A stretch of 64,000 bases of DNA, from NCBI GenBank assembly GCA_037045535.1, contig JBAOHI010000027.1:124001-188000 (forward strand). Direction: 5' to 3'. Positions within the stretch are counted from its first letter, which is position 1. Each line of letters opens with the position of its first letter. A model generated the notes under the pieces. The model made no database searches. It was not told the origin of the DNA and saw only the letters and a program-made list of their open reading frames with translations. Source of the stretch: Competibacter_A sp037045535 (GTDB lineage Bacteria > Pseudomonadota > Gammaproteobacteria > Competibacterales > Competibacteraceae). Positions 24,859-33,639 of this stretch are shown here, one piece after another. Both the position numbers and the translations under genes were made by a program.

Positions 24859-26424
24859 GTGCACAAGGATTTGATCGTCGCCATCTTTGTGCCCACGACG
24901 GGCGAAGGCAAGATGCCTGGCTGCGTCGGCACCGGCTATCCGGTAACCGACGACCTGATTCTGACCTCGCGGCATGTGATCGAGCCCGAGAATCGGGACC
25001 ATCGGAAACCAACTCGGGTTCGGTGGTTCCACGACAAGCCAGCCGACGGCAAGCCGCCCAAGTGGACTTCTCTCGACGATCATCAGAATGCCAATGTGCG
25101 GGTTTGGACTGGAGCCGGCGACTTGGATGCCGTGCTGCTTCGCTGCCGGCGGCCTGAATACCTCTGCAAATTCCCGGTTAAGCTGCCGACCGAACGCAAG
25201 CCGAGGGAAAGAGAAAGCTGGCAAAGCGCGGGGTTCGCTCGCGCCAACAAGCGCGACGACGTGCGCGAACCCGGACAGTTCGGCGGGACGTTGCGGTCGA
25301 TGGCCGAAGGCGCTTCCTTTTTTGAAGTCGTTGAAGATGCTCAACCCATTGCCGAGGAGCAGTGGCAGGGCGTCTCCGGCATGCCGGTGTTTGTCGGGTC
25401 CGAGCTTCTCGGCGTCGTCAAACACGTTCCGCCGAATTACGATCACAAGAAGCTCGAAGCCGTCCCGGTCTGGCGTCTGTTTCAAGACGAAAGCTTCAAG
25501 AAAGCGCTGGGGATAGACGATCAGCGCGAGCGCCTGGAAAGCGCCCGCAAGCTGCTTCGTCGGCTGTTGGAACGCAGCGACGCCGCCACCGACGACTTTG
25601 CCGCCGAACTGGGGCTGCCGTGCGGCGACATTCCCAGTTGCCGCGAACAACTCATCGAGCGGTTGCTCGTCGAAAAGCTACCGCTGGAACGGTTGTTCGA
25701 GCTGGCGCTCTCGGTCCGGGACAAGCGGCGTGGTAAAAAAGACACGGTCGGCGCGCAGATTGCGCAGGATCTGATGTTGACCATCCTGCCGGCCATCCAC
25801 GACGCCGCAGTCGTCGCCGACGTGCGTCGGCACAAGGGCGACCATTCCGTCTGTCCCCTGGCGCTGCCGACGAAGCTGCGGACTTTGGCGGAGATCATCA
25901 TGGCTGCGGCGGATCGCCGCGCGGCGTCGCTGCGACCACAGCCGTCCAAGCACGCGGACCCGGAAGGTGTGGCCAGCCTGCCAGAGCCACCGGAGTCCGG
26001 TCGCGACCCCGACGGCAAGCAGTTTTCGCGAGATTGGCGAATCCACCTGCTGGAGACGTTCGAAACCGACCCGGATCGCTTCGAGAACGCTTTCAAGGAT
26101 TTTCTGAAAGAACGCTTCATCCCGAGCCACCTGAGATCGCTCGGCGCGGACGTTTCCGAAGCTGAGCTGCTGGATACAATCGCCGCTCAGCTTCGCCTGG
26201 AAGCCGAGGCCCGCGATGGTGGCCTGACCTACTATTTCATCGCGCGGATGCCAAACGATTCCGAGGCGCGGAAGAAACGAGAGAGCGTCTTGGCTCAGTT
26301 GAAGGAAAAGTTCCCTCACATCGCTTTCCTGCGGTTGGCCGGCGGCGAGCCTTTGAACGTCGAGTGGGAACGCTACAGCAAGCTGCGTGATCTCCTCTAC
26401 CACGACCCGGAGGCCGACCCGTGA
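24859..26424 (+). CDS. Trypsin-like serine protease with long C-terminal extension
   Basis: A 521-residue protein. Residues 1-215 form a chymotrypsin-fold protease with the complete triad: His39 in ILTSRHVI, Asp90 in GDLDAVLL and Ser173 in WQGVSGMPVF. There is no signal peptide, so it should act in the cytoplasm. The remaining 300 residues are mainly helical, with a basic/acidic linker around residues 360-390. They resemble effector-associated adaptor regions but I cannot name a domain. GTG 24859 is chosen for the GGAGAG upstream. A TTG 12 bases earlier is possible. The stop overlaps the MoxR start (GTGA). In this context it is the likely effector of the system. Confidence 0.88.
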   Translation: MHKDLIVAIFVPTTGEGKMPGCVGTGYPVTDDLILTSRHVIEPENRDHRKPTRVRWFHDKPADGKPPKWTSLDDHQNANVRVWTGAGDLDAVLLRCRRPEYLCKFPVKLPTERKPRERESWQSAGFARANKRDDVREPGQFGGTLRSMAEGASFFEVVEDAQPIAEEQWQGVSGMPVFVGSELLGVVKHVPPNYDHKKLEAVPVWRLFQDESFKKALGIDDQRERLESARKLLRRLLERSDAATDDFAAELGLPCGDIPSCREQLIERLLVEKLPLERLFELALSVRDKRRGKKDTVGAQIAQDLMLTILPAIHDAAVVADVRRHKGDHSVCPLALPTKLRTLAEIIMAAADRRAASLRPQPSKHADPEGVASLPEPPESGRDPDGKQFSRDWRIHLLETFETDPDRFENAFKDFLKERFIPSHLRSLGADVSEAELLDTIAAQLRLEAEARDGGLTYYFIARMPNDSEARKKRESVLAQLKEKFPHIAFLRLAGGEPLNVEWERYSKLRDLLYHDPEADP

Positions 26425-27476
26425 ACTTCCTGGACATCGCCGACAACGAAGTCATCGAACTCGCCGCCACCGGCGACATGCCGGAAGCTGTCCACCAGTT
26501 CGAGTCACGCCAGATTCGCGCCATCAACGCGGCCCTGGCCGCCCGCCGGCCGCTGCTGGTGCGCGGCGAGCCCGGCATCGGCAAATCCCAGCTCGCCCGC
26601 GCCGCCGCCAAGGGTTTGGGCCGCGCTTTCGTCCCGCACACGGTCGATGCGCGCACCGAATCCCGCGACCTGCTCTGGCATTTCGACGCCGTCGCGCGTC
26701 TGGCCGAGGCCCAGTTGCTCGGCGCGCTGGGCCGGGCGGCCGATCTCGCTTCGCCCAATCCAGCACCATCGTCGGCAGAGAAAGGTGACCAGCCCGCGCC
26801 GAACCTCCGCGACCGGCTCGCCATTGCGTGCTTTCTGCACCCTCGCGCGCTCTGGTGGGCGTTCGACTGGAACGACGCGCTGAACCGGGCGAAGGCCATC
26901 GGCATTTCGGCGCCGCCCCAGCCTGACGGCGGTGATCCCGCCAACGGCTGCCTGGTGCTGATCGACGAGATCGACAAGGCCGAGGCGGACGTGCCCAACG
27001 GCCTGCTGGAAGCGCTCGGCGCCGGCAGCTTTCATCCGCAGGGTTGCACCGAGCCGGTCAAGGCGACCGGCATCGCGCCGCTGGTGGTCATCACCACCAA
27101 CGAGGAGCGCGCCTTGCCGGACGCCTTCGTGCGCCGCTGTCTGGTTTTGCATTTGCGCCTGCCGTTGGACCCCAAGAAGCTGGCGGAGCGCCTGATCGAG
27201 CGTGGACGCGCCCATTTCCGCCGTCACGAGCCCCCCGCCTCCGACAAGGTGCTCCAGCGTGCTGCCGAGCTGTTGATCGCGGACCGTGAGACCGCCCGCG
27301 AGAACCACTGGCTGCCGCTGCCCGGCCAAGCCGAGTATCTGGATTTGGTGCGCGCCGTCATCGCCCGCGAGCGCACCGCCAAGGCCCAGGAAGCTCTGAT
27401 GGAAAAGGTGGCCGAGTTCGTCTTGAAGAAACATCCCGATGCCTTCCAGCAAGTCGCCGAGCAAGACGCCGACTAG
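26421..27476 (+). CDS. MoxR-type AAA+ ATPase
   Basis: A 351-residue ATPase with Walker A GEPGIGKSQLARA (residues 49-61), Walker B CLVLIDEIDKAEADV, sensor 1 VVITTNEER and the arginine-finger region ALPDAFVRRCLVLHL. This is the MoxR/NorQ-like pattern. Such ATPases work with vWA-domain partners as remodelling or switch units, and in ternary conflict systems they are thought to set the activation threshold. It starts with GTG overlapping the protease stop. The next gene begins inside its 3' end, so the four genes are tightly coupled. Confidence 0.92.
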   Translation: MNFLDIADNEVIELAATGDMPEAVHQFESRQIRAINAALAARRPLLVRGEPGIGKSQLARAAAKGLGRAFVPHTVDARTESRDLLWHFDAVARLAEAQLLGALGRAADLASPNPAPSSAEKGDQPAPNLRDRLAIACFLHPRALWWAFDWNDALNRAKAIGISAPPQPDGGDPANGCLVLIDEIDKAEADVPNGLLEALGAGSFHPQGCTEPVKATGIAPLVVITTNEERALPDAFVRRCLVLHLRLPLDPKKLAERLIERGRAHFRRHEPPASDKVLQRAAELLIADRETARENHWLPLPGQAEYLDLVRAVIARERTAKAQEALMEKVAEFVLKKHPDAFQQVAEQDAD

Positions 27477-29306
27477 ACCGAGAGGCGCTTGCGGGCGCGC
27501 GGATCTGGCGGTGGCCCTGGCCGACGGGAACGTGGCCCTGGCGCTGGCGGTGGCCGAGTTCTGCCGGCTACGAGTGGTGGGCACCCGAGAAAGCGCCGGA
27601 AGAAACGGCTGAAGAAAGAGCCGGACGGAGACGGTGGCGAACGGCCGGAACTGCCGTCGCCGGAGATCGTCGCCCGCCCGCTCGCCGAAACGCTTTTCTG
27701 GCAGCCGACGCGATACGAGCCGCTCAAAGAGGGCGAACCTGCCTCCCGGTCCCCGACAACGCCTTACCGGGGTTGGAGCCTGCGGCCCAAAAACCCACCC
27801 ATGATTCCGCCGCTGGCCGACTGGCGCGAGCTGGAGCCAAAGCTGCGCCGTCCGCTTTGTTTGCCGCAGCAAGGCCGGGCGGTCGATCTGGAATTGACGG
27901 TGCGCCTTCTCGGCCAAGCCCTTTTTCTCGCCGAACTGCCGTGCGAGCGCCGCCGCTGCTGGGGGCCGACCCTGCACGTCATCGAGGATCGCAGCACCCG
28001 GCTGATTCCATATCGCCTGGATCAGTATCTGGTCCGCGAAGCCCTGCGGCGCTTGCTGCCGGTCCACGCCTTGGGCCGAAGCGTGATTCGCGACCGCATG
28101 TCCGCTCCACGACCGCCCGAAGGCGGCGTGGGGAGCATCGTGCTGGTGCTGGGCGATCTCGGCTGCCTGTCCGGCGCGCGAACGGAACTTTGCGAGCGCT
28201 GGCTGCGCTTCGGCCGCGACCTACGCGCCGCCGGTTGCATCCCGGTGGCGCTGATTCCCGGCCCGCTGGAACGTTGTCCGGCCCGGCTGGCCGACGTTTG
28301 GCGGTTGATTCCTTGGGAGCGCCCACGCCCGCGTGATCCGGGGGATACCCTCGAACGGCGCGCCGCGCGCCTGTTGCGGCTGGTGTCTCCGGCGGTCCGC
28401 ATCGAGCCCGGCCTGCTGCGCGCTGCGCGCCTGTTGCTGCCGCCGGACCAAGCCGACGCCGGCACCGAGGCCGACGTCTGGCAGCACCCGGACCTGATCG
28501 GCCGATCCGCCGCCGGCGCCACCCTGAACCCGGAGCGGGCCAAGCCATTGCGCGCCGAGTTCGCGTCCCGGATCGAGCCCGAACTTCAGGCCCGTTTCGC
28601 CGGGCTGTTGCGGGCTTGGCGGGGTTATTTGCCGGAGGAAATCTGGTTCGAGGAGTTGCTGAATCTGCCGCCTGCCGCCCGGACCGCCGCTGAAGTCGCC
28701 CAGGATTTGCCCTACGCCCGCGACTACTTCGCGGACTTCGCGCGGGACTGTGGCGACGGCGGCGTGGCCATAACCGGCAGCGACCTGGAATGGTTCGGTC
28801 GCGTCGAGCACCGCGCCGAACGGCTGTGGGGAGACGAGCAGGTCGGCGATGATCTCAAGCGCCTGAGCTACGCGCTGCACGAACAGGACCCGAACTACCA
28901 GCCGCCAACGGGTTTTCACCCGGATCTGGTTCGACGGCTCGACCGTCCGGTACGCCGCTTTGCCGTCGGCCAACAGGGCGAGATGTTGGAGTTCGTCGCC
29001 CCGGAGACACCACCGGGCGGGAGTCATCTCGCGGATTGCACCAGCCGCAACGGCTTGATTCAGGTCGAACCACTGCCCGCCGACCCCGACCACAACGCCT
29101 TCTGGTGCTCCGGCCAACCGCCGAGCTGGGCCGACGACTGGGGTACGGACAAGTACGGCCACTGGGTCACGTTCAGCGTCGACGAATCGGCAAGGCTACA
29201 AAGATTACCCAACGGATGCGTTGGATCGAACCCGGCACCTTTTTTATGGGTTCGCCGAAGGACGAGCCGGAACGCTTCAAAAACGAAGACCCCCAGCACC
29301 TCGTGA
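27439..29306 (+). CDS. vWA-like central component of the conflict operon, disrupted by frameshifts
   Basis: The uninterrupted frame runs 27489-29306, but its first 45 codons are not protein-like. The real N-terminus probably starts at ATG 27439, inside the MoxR gene, and reads ...ADLAVALADGNVALALAVAEFC before frame changes near 27568 and 27615. From about 27620 the frame contains a domain with LHVIEDRSTRL (position of a vWA metal-site strand) and SIVLVLGDLGCLSG followed by LRAAGCIPVALIPGP, i.e. alternating strands and helices like a degenerate vWA domain (SAV_2336-like). It continues into the linker leading to FGE module 1 (WADDWGTDKYGHW), where another frameshift occurs near 29190. It was probably once a single sensor protein with modules 1 and 2. 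Confidence 0.65.
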
Positions 29307-29935
29307 CGATCCGCCAGGGCTTCTGGCTGTTCGACACCGCCTGCACCCAGGCGCTGTGGGAAGCGGTGATGGGCGAGAACCCGAGCTGGTACAAAGGTGC
29401 CGACCACCCGGTGGAGCGCGTCGAGTTGGAACGACTGCCAGAGCTTCCTCAACCGGCTGAACAAGCGCCGGCCCGGACTCGACCTGGTTCTGCCCTCCGA
29501 AGCGCAATGGGAGTATGCCTGCCGCGCCGGGACGACCACCCCGTTCAGCTTCGGCGCCACTATCACCCCCGAGCAGGCCAACTACGACGGTAACTTTCCC
29601 TACGCGGGCGGCAAAAAAGGCTGTGAATCGGCGAAAGACCGTGCCGGTGGCGAGCCTGCCGCCAAACCTGTGGGGCCTGTACGAAATGCACGGCAACGTC
29701 TGGGAGTGGTGTCAGGACCGCCGGCACGACAACTACCGGGGCGCTCCGGCCGACGGCTCGGCGTGGGAAGACCACGATGCCGTCGCGGGCCGCGTCCTGC
29801 GCGGCGGGTCCTGGGACCACTACGCGCGCAGCGTGCGGTCGGCGTCCCGCGACGCGAACCGCCCCGGTCTCCGGCGACGACGACGTCGGCTTTCGCTGTG
29901 TCCGAGTTCGATCAGATGCAGAGCCAACTACCAAA
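29190..29935 (+). pseudogene. FGE/C-type-lectin module 1, frameshifted
   Basis: A formylglycine-generating-enzyme-like (SUMF1/CLec fold) domain is recognisable across three frames: RMRWIEPGTFFMGSPKDEPE, then SFLNRLNKRRPGLDLVLPSE, then LWGLYEMHGNVWEWCQDR and VLRGGSWDHYARSVRSASR. Frame changes are needed near 29190, 29421, 29620 (a run of six A) and 29866. The paired cysteines that catalytic FGEs carry after RGGS are absent, so it would be a binding rather than catalytic domain. The last segment is variable region 1. Either decayed or affected by consensus errors. Confidence 0.75.
29815..29935 (+). repeat. Variable region 1 (DGR-like)
   Basis: Codons after the conserved RGGSW: GAC CAC TAC, then AGC, TCC, GAC and later AAC, TCC, GGC, GAC GAC GAC. 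Nearly all variable codons end in C, as in VR2 and VR3. The end (GGCTTTCGCTGTGTCCGAG) is a diverged version of the 3' end shared by VR2 and VR3. One extra base near 29866 breaks the frame. Confidence 0.6.
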
Positions 29936-30946
29936 CCCGAGCAAAGCCAGCCCGGCGGAGCGACCGGCGCGCAACCTACCCTGCTGCGTCTCGACGCCAG
30001 CCCGTCTCCGGTTCGCTGCGCGCTACCCCAAGCGCCGGCCTTCCTGATCCGCACCGACCGCGAGCACCTGACGTTTCGCCGCCTCACCAAACCGGAGTGG
30101 GCCAGCGCCATCGGCCGCGATCGCTTCGGGTTGTGGTGCGAAATCGCCGTCGAACCCAAGCGGGGAGGCGAGCCGGTCGTCCAGCGCCTGCGCTGGATTC
30201 CGCCGGGGTGGTTCTGGATGGGCTCGCCGGAAAATGAACCAGGCCGTTTTGACAATGAAGGTCCTCGCCATCAAGTCACGCTGACCGAAGGTTTCTGGTT
30301 GTCCGACACGCCCTGCACCCAGGCACTGTGGGAAGCGGTGATGGGCAGGAGTCTAAGCCGATTCCGAAGTCCGACTAGGCCGGTGGAACACGTGAGTTGG
30401 GACGATGCACAAGATTTTCTGAGGCAACTCAACGGGTGGATTCCCGACCTCAATCTAGCACTGCCCAGTGAAGCTCAATGGGAATACGCCTGCCGGGCGG
30501 GCACTGAGACGGCTACTTACGCCGGCGAATTGACGATCCTAGGCAAGAACGACGCTCCGGCGCTCGATCCTATCGCTTGGTATAGCGGCAACAGCGGGGT
30601 CGATTTCGACCTGCCAAAAGGTGAGGACAGCTCAAGCTGGCCGGGGAAACAATACCTGCACACGAAGGCAGGGACGCGCCCGGTCAAACTCAAACAGGCC
30701 AATCCCTGGGGCATGTACGACATTCTCGGCAACGTCTGGGAGTGGTGCCAGGACGGCATGAGGGATTACGATCAAGACGCCCGGATCAACCCGACGGGTT
30801 CCCTGGATGCCGGCGCGCTCCGTGTCCTGCGCGGCGGGTCCTGGAACGACCTCGCGCGCGACGTGCGTGCGGCGTACCGCATCGCGGCCCTCCCCAGCAA
30901 CCGCGACGTCGACATCGGTTTTCGCTGTGCCCGAGTTCGGTCGTGA
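29867..30946 (+). CDS. FGE/C-type-lectin module 2 with intact variable region
   Basis: An open frame of about 360 residues that picks up the end of module 1 (DDDVGFRCVRVRS), passes through a linker (EHLTFRRLTKPEWASAIGRD) and contains a complete FGE-like domain: RLRWIPPGWFWMGSPENEPG, FWLSDTPCTQALWEAVM, LPSEAQWEYACRAGTE, NVWEWCQDGM and VLRGGSWNDLARD. It ends GFRCARVRS. No independent start is evident. It is probably the C-terminal part of the upstream protein. The catalytic cysteine pair of true FGEs is missing. The domain fold is the one used as the scaffold for DGR-diversified binding proteins. Confidence 0.8.
   Translation, partial: VSGDDDVGFRCVRVRSDAEPTTKPEQSQPGGATGAQPTLLRLDASPSPVRCALPQAPAFLIRTDREHLTFRRLTKPEWASAIGRDRFGLWCEIAVEPKRGGEPVVQRLRWIPPGWFWMGSPENEPGRFDNEGPRHQVTLTEGFWLSDTPCTQALWEAVMGRSLSRFRSPTRPVEHVSWDDAQDFLRQLNGWIPDLNLALPSEAQWEYACRAGTETATYAGELTILGKNDAPALDPIAWYSGNSGVDFDLPKGEDSSSWPGKQYLHTKAGTRPVKLKQANPWGMYDILGNVWEWCQDGMRDYDQDARINPTGSLDAGALRVLRGGSWNDLARDVRAAYRIAALPSNRDVDIGFRCARVRS
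30845..30946 (+). repeat. Variable region 2 (DGR-like)
   Basis: Runs from the codon after RGGSW to the stop. Variable codons AAC GAC CTC, GAC, TAC, ATC, GCC CTC, AGC AAC, GAC GTC GAC all end in C, while the framework codons (GCG, CGC, GTG, GGT TTT CGC) are constant. The final 30 bases up to and beyond TGA are identical to VR3. A GC-rich palindrome (CCGGCCGGCCGG) follows the stop. Confidence 0.7.
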
Positions 30947-31016
30947 GCCCGGCCGGCCGGCCGGCGGAATGACGAGGTCATTGGAGGCGCTGGGGGGAGC
31001 GGCTACACTGTCGGCC

Positions 31017-31964
31017 ATGAGCCACGACGATGACGCCTCGTACAAGACGCTGTTTTCGGCCCCGGAAGTGGTGCGGGACCTGATCCTGGGCTTCATCCCG
31101 GACGAGTGGCTGCACGGCCTGGACTACGCCACCTTGGAGCGGGTCTCGGGCAGCTACGTCACTGACGACCTGCGCGGCCGGGCCGACGACATCGTCTGGC
31201 GGGTAAAGGTCCAAGGGGAATGGGTGTACCTCTACATCCTGATCGAGTTTCAGAGTACGGTCGATCCCTGGATGGCGGTGCGGATCATGACCTACGTCGG
31301 TCTTTTGTACCAAGACCTGATCAAGCAGAAACAGGCTCTGCCCGAGCGCCGCCTGCCGCCGGTGTTGCCGATCGTGCTCTACAACGGCGACGGCCCATGG
31401 ACGGCCAAGACCAACGTGGCCGACCTGGTTCCCCGGGCACCGGGGCTGTTGGCGAAGTATGTGCCCCATCTGGAATACCTGCTGATCGACGAGCACCGGT
31501 ACGACCTGGCCGAACTGGCAGCGATGCGGAACCTGGTGGCAGCGGCCATCCGGTTCGAACGTCCGGAAAACGAAGCATCGTTGATGGCATTGATTGATCT
31601 ACTGAATGAATGGCTGGCGGACAACCCCGAACTCAAGCGGATTTTCGCGATTTGGATTCGGGCGATGGTGCTACGACACAATCAAAACCGCCTGGTGTTG
31701 CCGAAGGTGCGTGACTTGCAGGAGTTGAAAATGACCCTGGCGGATCGGTTTGAGACTTGGGCTCTCCAGCATGAGCAGAGGGGTATCGAAAAGGGCATCG
31801 AAAAGGGCGAAGCGTTGTTATTGCAGCGATTGTTGGTTCGGCGGTTCGGCCCACTCCCGGACGATCTGATGGCGCGGATTGGTTCGGCCACCCAGGAGCA
31901 GATCGAATGCTGGAGCGATCGGGTGCTGGACGCCGCCAGCCTGGAAGAGGTCTTCCACCTCTAA
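31017..31964 (+). CDS. Rpn-family recombination-promoting nuclease / putative transposase
   Basis: A 315-residue PD-(D/E)XK protein of the Rpn (PDDEXK transposase-related) family. The catalytic strand pair is DDIVWRVK...WVYLYILIEFQS, with the E-F-Q variant of ExK typical of Rpn proteins. The C-terminus RRFGPLPDDLMARIGSAT is the usual DUF4351-like tail. E. coli Rpn proteins are DNA endonucleases that raise RecA-independent recombination. Solitary copies are often mobile. It separates FGE module 2 from module 3 and ends in its own promoter-poor surroundings. Whether it belongs to the conflict system is unclear. Confidence 0.88.
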   Translation: MSHDDDASYKTLFSAPEVVRDLILGFIPDEWLHGLDYATLERVSGSYVTDDLRGRADDIVWRVKVQGEWVYLYILIEFQSTVDPWMAVRIMTYVGLLYQDLIKQKQALPERRLPPVLPIVLYNGDGPWTAKTNVADLVPRAPGLLAKYVPHLEYLLIDEHRYDLAELAAMRNLVAAAIRFERPENEASLMALIDLLNEWLADNPELKRIFAIWIRAMVLRHNQNRLVLPKVRDLQELKMTLADRFETWALQHEQRGIEKGIEKGEALLLQRLLVRRFGPLPDDLMARIGSATQEQIECWSDRVLDAASLEEVFHL

Positions 31965-32064
31965 AGATAGTGCCAAGCGAAGCCACGGAACGCCGTCTTC
32001 GCCGATTTGCGTGCACCCGCGAACGCTCGCCGGCCGGTCCCTCTCCACATCATCGTAACCCGCC

Positions 32065-32966
32065 ATGACCGCCCGAATCATCGACACCGCCTGGCACCCG
32101 CTGGCTCACCGGCTGTCCACCCCGCTGGGCCAGCGGCTGGGGGCAAGACCGTTACGGCGTCTTCGTCGAGTTCGCCCTGCAAGAGATCATCCAACGGCTG
32201 CGCTGGATACCGCCGGGACGGTTCTGGATGGGTTCGCCGGAAGATGAACCGGGCCGTTACGACAATGAAGGCCCCCGCCATCAGGTCACGCTGACCGAAG
32301 GCTTCTGGCTGTTCGACACGCCCTGCACTCAGGCACTGTGGCAGGCGGTGATGGGCGAACAACCCGAGCTATTTCAAAAGCCCGACCCGGCCGGTGGAAA
32401 ATGTCAGTTGGCACGACGTACAAGATTTTTTGGCGCGCATCAACAGCCCGGATTCCCGGTCTCGATCTGACGCTGCCCAGCGAAGCCCAGTGGGAACATG
32501 CTTGCCGGGCGGGAACCGAGACGGCCATCTACAGCGGGGACTTGGCGGTTTTGGGCGAGAACAACGCGCCGGCACTGGACCCCATCGCCTGGTACGGCGG
32601 CAACAGCGGGGTCGATTTCGAGCTGGACAATGGTTACGACAGTTCGAGCTGGCCGGGAAAACAATACTCGCACACGAAGGCAGGGACGCACCCGGTCAAG
32701 CTCAAGCGGGCCAATCCCTGGGGGCTGTACGACATGCTGGGTAATGTTTTGGAGTGGTGCCAAGACCACTGGCACGATCACTACGAAGGCGCTCCGACCG
32801 ACGGTTCGGCTTGGTTAAGCGGCGATGCTGGCGCGTACCGCGTCCGGCGCGGCGGATCCTGGTACGCCTCCACGCGCGCGGCGTGCGGGCGGCGTACCGC
32901 CGCCACGCCCACCCCGACCACCGCACCGACCACATCGGTTTTCGCTGTGCCCGAGTTCGGTCGTGA
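32065..32966 (+). pseudogene. FGE/C-type-lectin module 3, frameshifted
   Basis: A third FGE-like domain whose DNA is closely similar to module 2. It starts MTARIIDTAWHPLAHRL, then in another frame GQDRYGVFVEFALQEIIQRL and RFWMGSPEDEPGRYDNEG, then ENVSWHDVQDFLARIN, then LTLPSEAQWEHACRAGTETA through NVLEWCQDHW, and finally RAAYRRHAHPDHRTDHIGFR. Frame changes are needed near 32140 (run of five G), 32390, 32445 and 32880. Unlike modules 1 and 2 it has no vWA-like part upstream, so it looks like a detached extra sensor. The variable region is at its end. Confidence 0.75.
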
Positions 32967-32967
32967 G
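32863..32967 (+). repeat. Variable region 3 (DGR-like)
   Basis: Variable codons TAC GCC TCC, GGC, CGC CAC GCC CAC, GAC CAC, ACC GAC CAC all end in C. The 3' end including the stop (ATCGGTTTTCGCTGTGCCCG and onward to TGAGC) is identical to that of VR2. A two-base surplus near 32878 shifts the frame inside the region. Confidence 0.65.
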
Positions 32968-33224
32968 CGCGGCCAGTCGGCAAGCCAGAGCGGAGCGCCC
33001 GACGCCGGGCCGCCCCGGAAGCGGAGCGACGGGTCGCCAAGGCGACGGGACGCGGAGCGAGGGCGGCGGTTCGGGGTGATTGGCGTTCTGGCGGGTCTTG
33101 CGAAATTGTCAGCATCAGCAAACCTACGTCCGGTGTAGCGGATTCGCGATTCTCTCATTAAGGCGTTTAACTGCCGTTCAGCTAAGGTTGGTTATCGTAA
33201 AGCGTCCCCTTGACAGGAGGCTTT

Positions 33225-33494
33225 ATGAAAACCGTGTTGACCGTCGCCACTGTTGCGACCATGACCCTCGCTGCTTCTCCAACGGTACAAGCCGATCACC
33301 TGAACGAATCCGGAACTGGAGAGATCCCTGAGCTTTTGCAGCGGGAACCGCGCCATCAATACGAAGATCGATTGCGCGAGGCACAGCATAGACGGACCCA
33401 TCAGAGACAGCGGGAAACTCGCCACGAGCGGGAAGAGCGATTGCGGGCAGTTGGTCGGAATCGATCGCCGTGGACTGACTCGGATTCCGTTTAA
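33225..33494 (+). CDS. Small secreted charged protein
   Basis: An 89-residue protein with a clear signal peptide (MKTVLTVATVATMTLAASPT, cleavage likely after VQA). It is followed by a highly charged, helix-forming mature part rich in Arg, Glu, Gln and His (YEDRLREAQHRRTHQRQRET). AGGAGG lies six bases before the ATG, so it is well translated. No family recognised. The mature part of about 66 residues could be a periplasmic metal- or nucleic-acid-binding peptide, but nothing proves this. Confidence 0.7.
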   Translation: MKTVLTVATVATMTLAASPTVQADHLNESGTGEIPELLQREPRHQYEDRLREAQHRRTHQRQRETRHEREERLRAVGRNRSPWTDSDSV

Positions 33495-33605
33495 GCGCGT
33501 CGTCCAGTGTGAGTATTGCGCCCCTGCTTCGATTTGAGCGGGGTTGATCGAATACGGCTGTTTTGCCAAGGCTTGGCATCGCGGATAAAAGCCTTTCAAA
33601 TGGGC

Positions 33606-33633
33606 TTGACTTACTATTTTTCCCGCCTATAAT
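33606..33633 (+). promoter_or_regulatory. Strong sigma-70 promoter of the candidate RNA gene
   Basis: TTGACT (33606-33611), 16-base spacer, perfect TATAAT (33628-33633). Transcription should start near 33640. No ribosome-binding site precedes the first ATG (33643). Confidence 0.75.
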
Positions 33634-33639
33634 CCGCCC

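Noticed and set aside
31017..31964. Rpn-family gene as the missing DGR or conflict-system component
   Set aside because: It is a PD-(D/E)XK nuclease, not a reverse transcriptase, and such genes are scattered singly in many genomes; linkage here may be chance.
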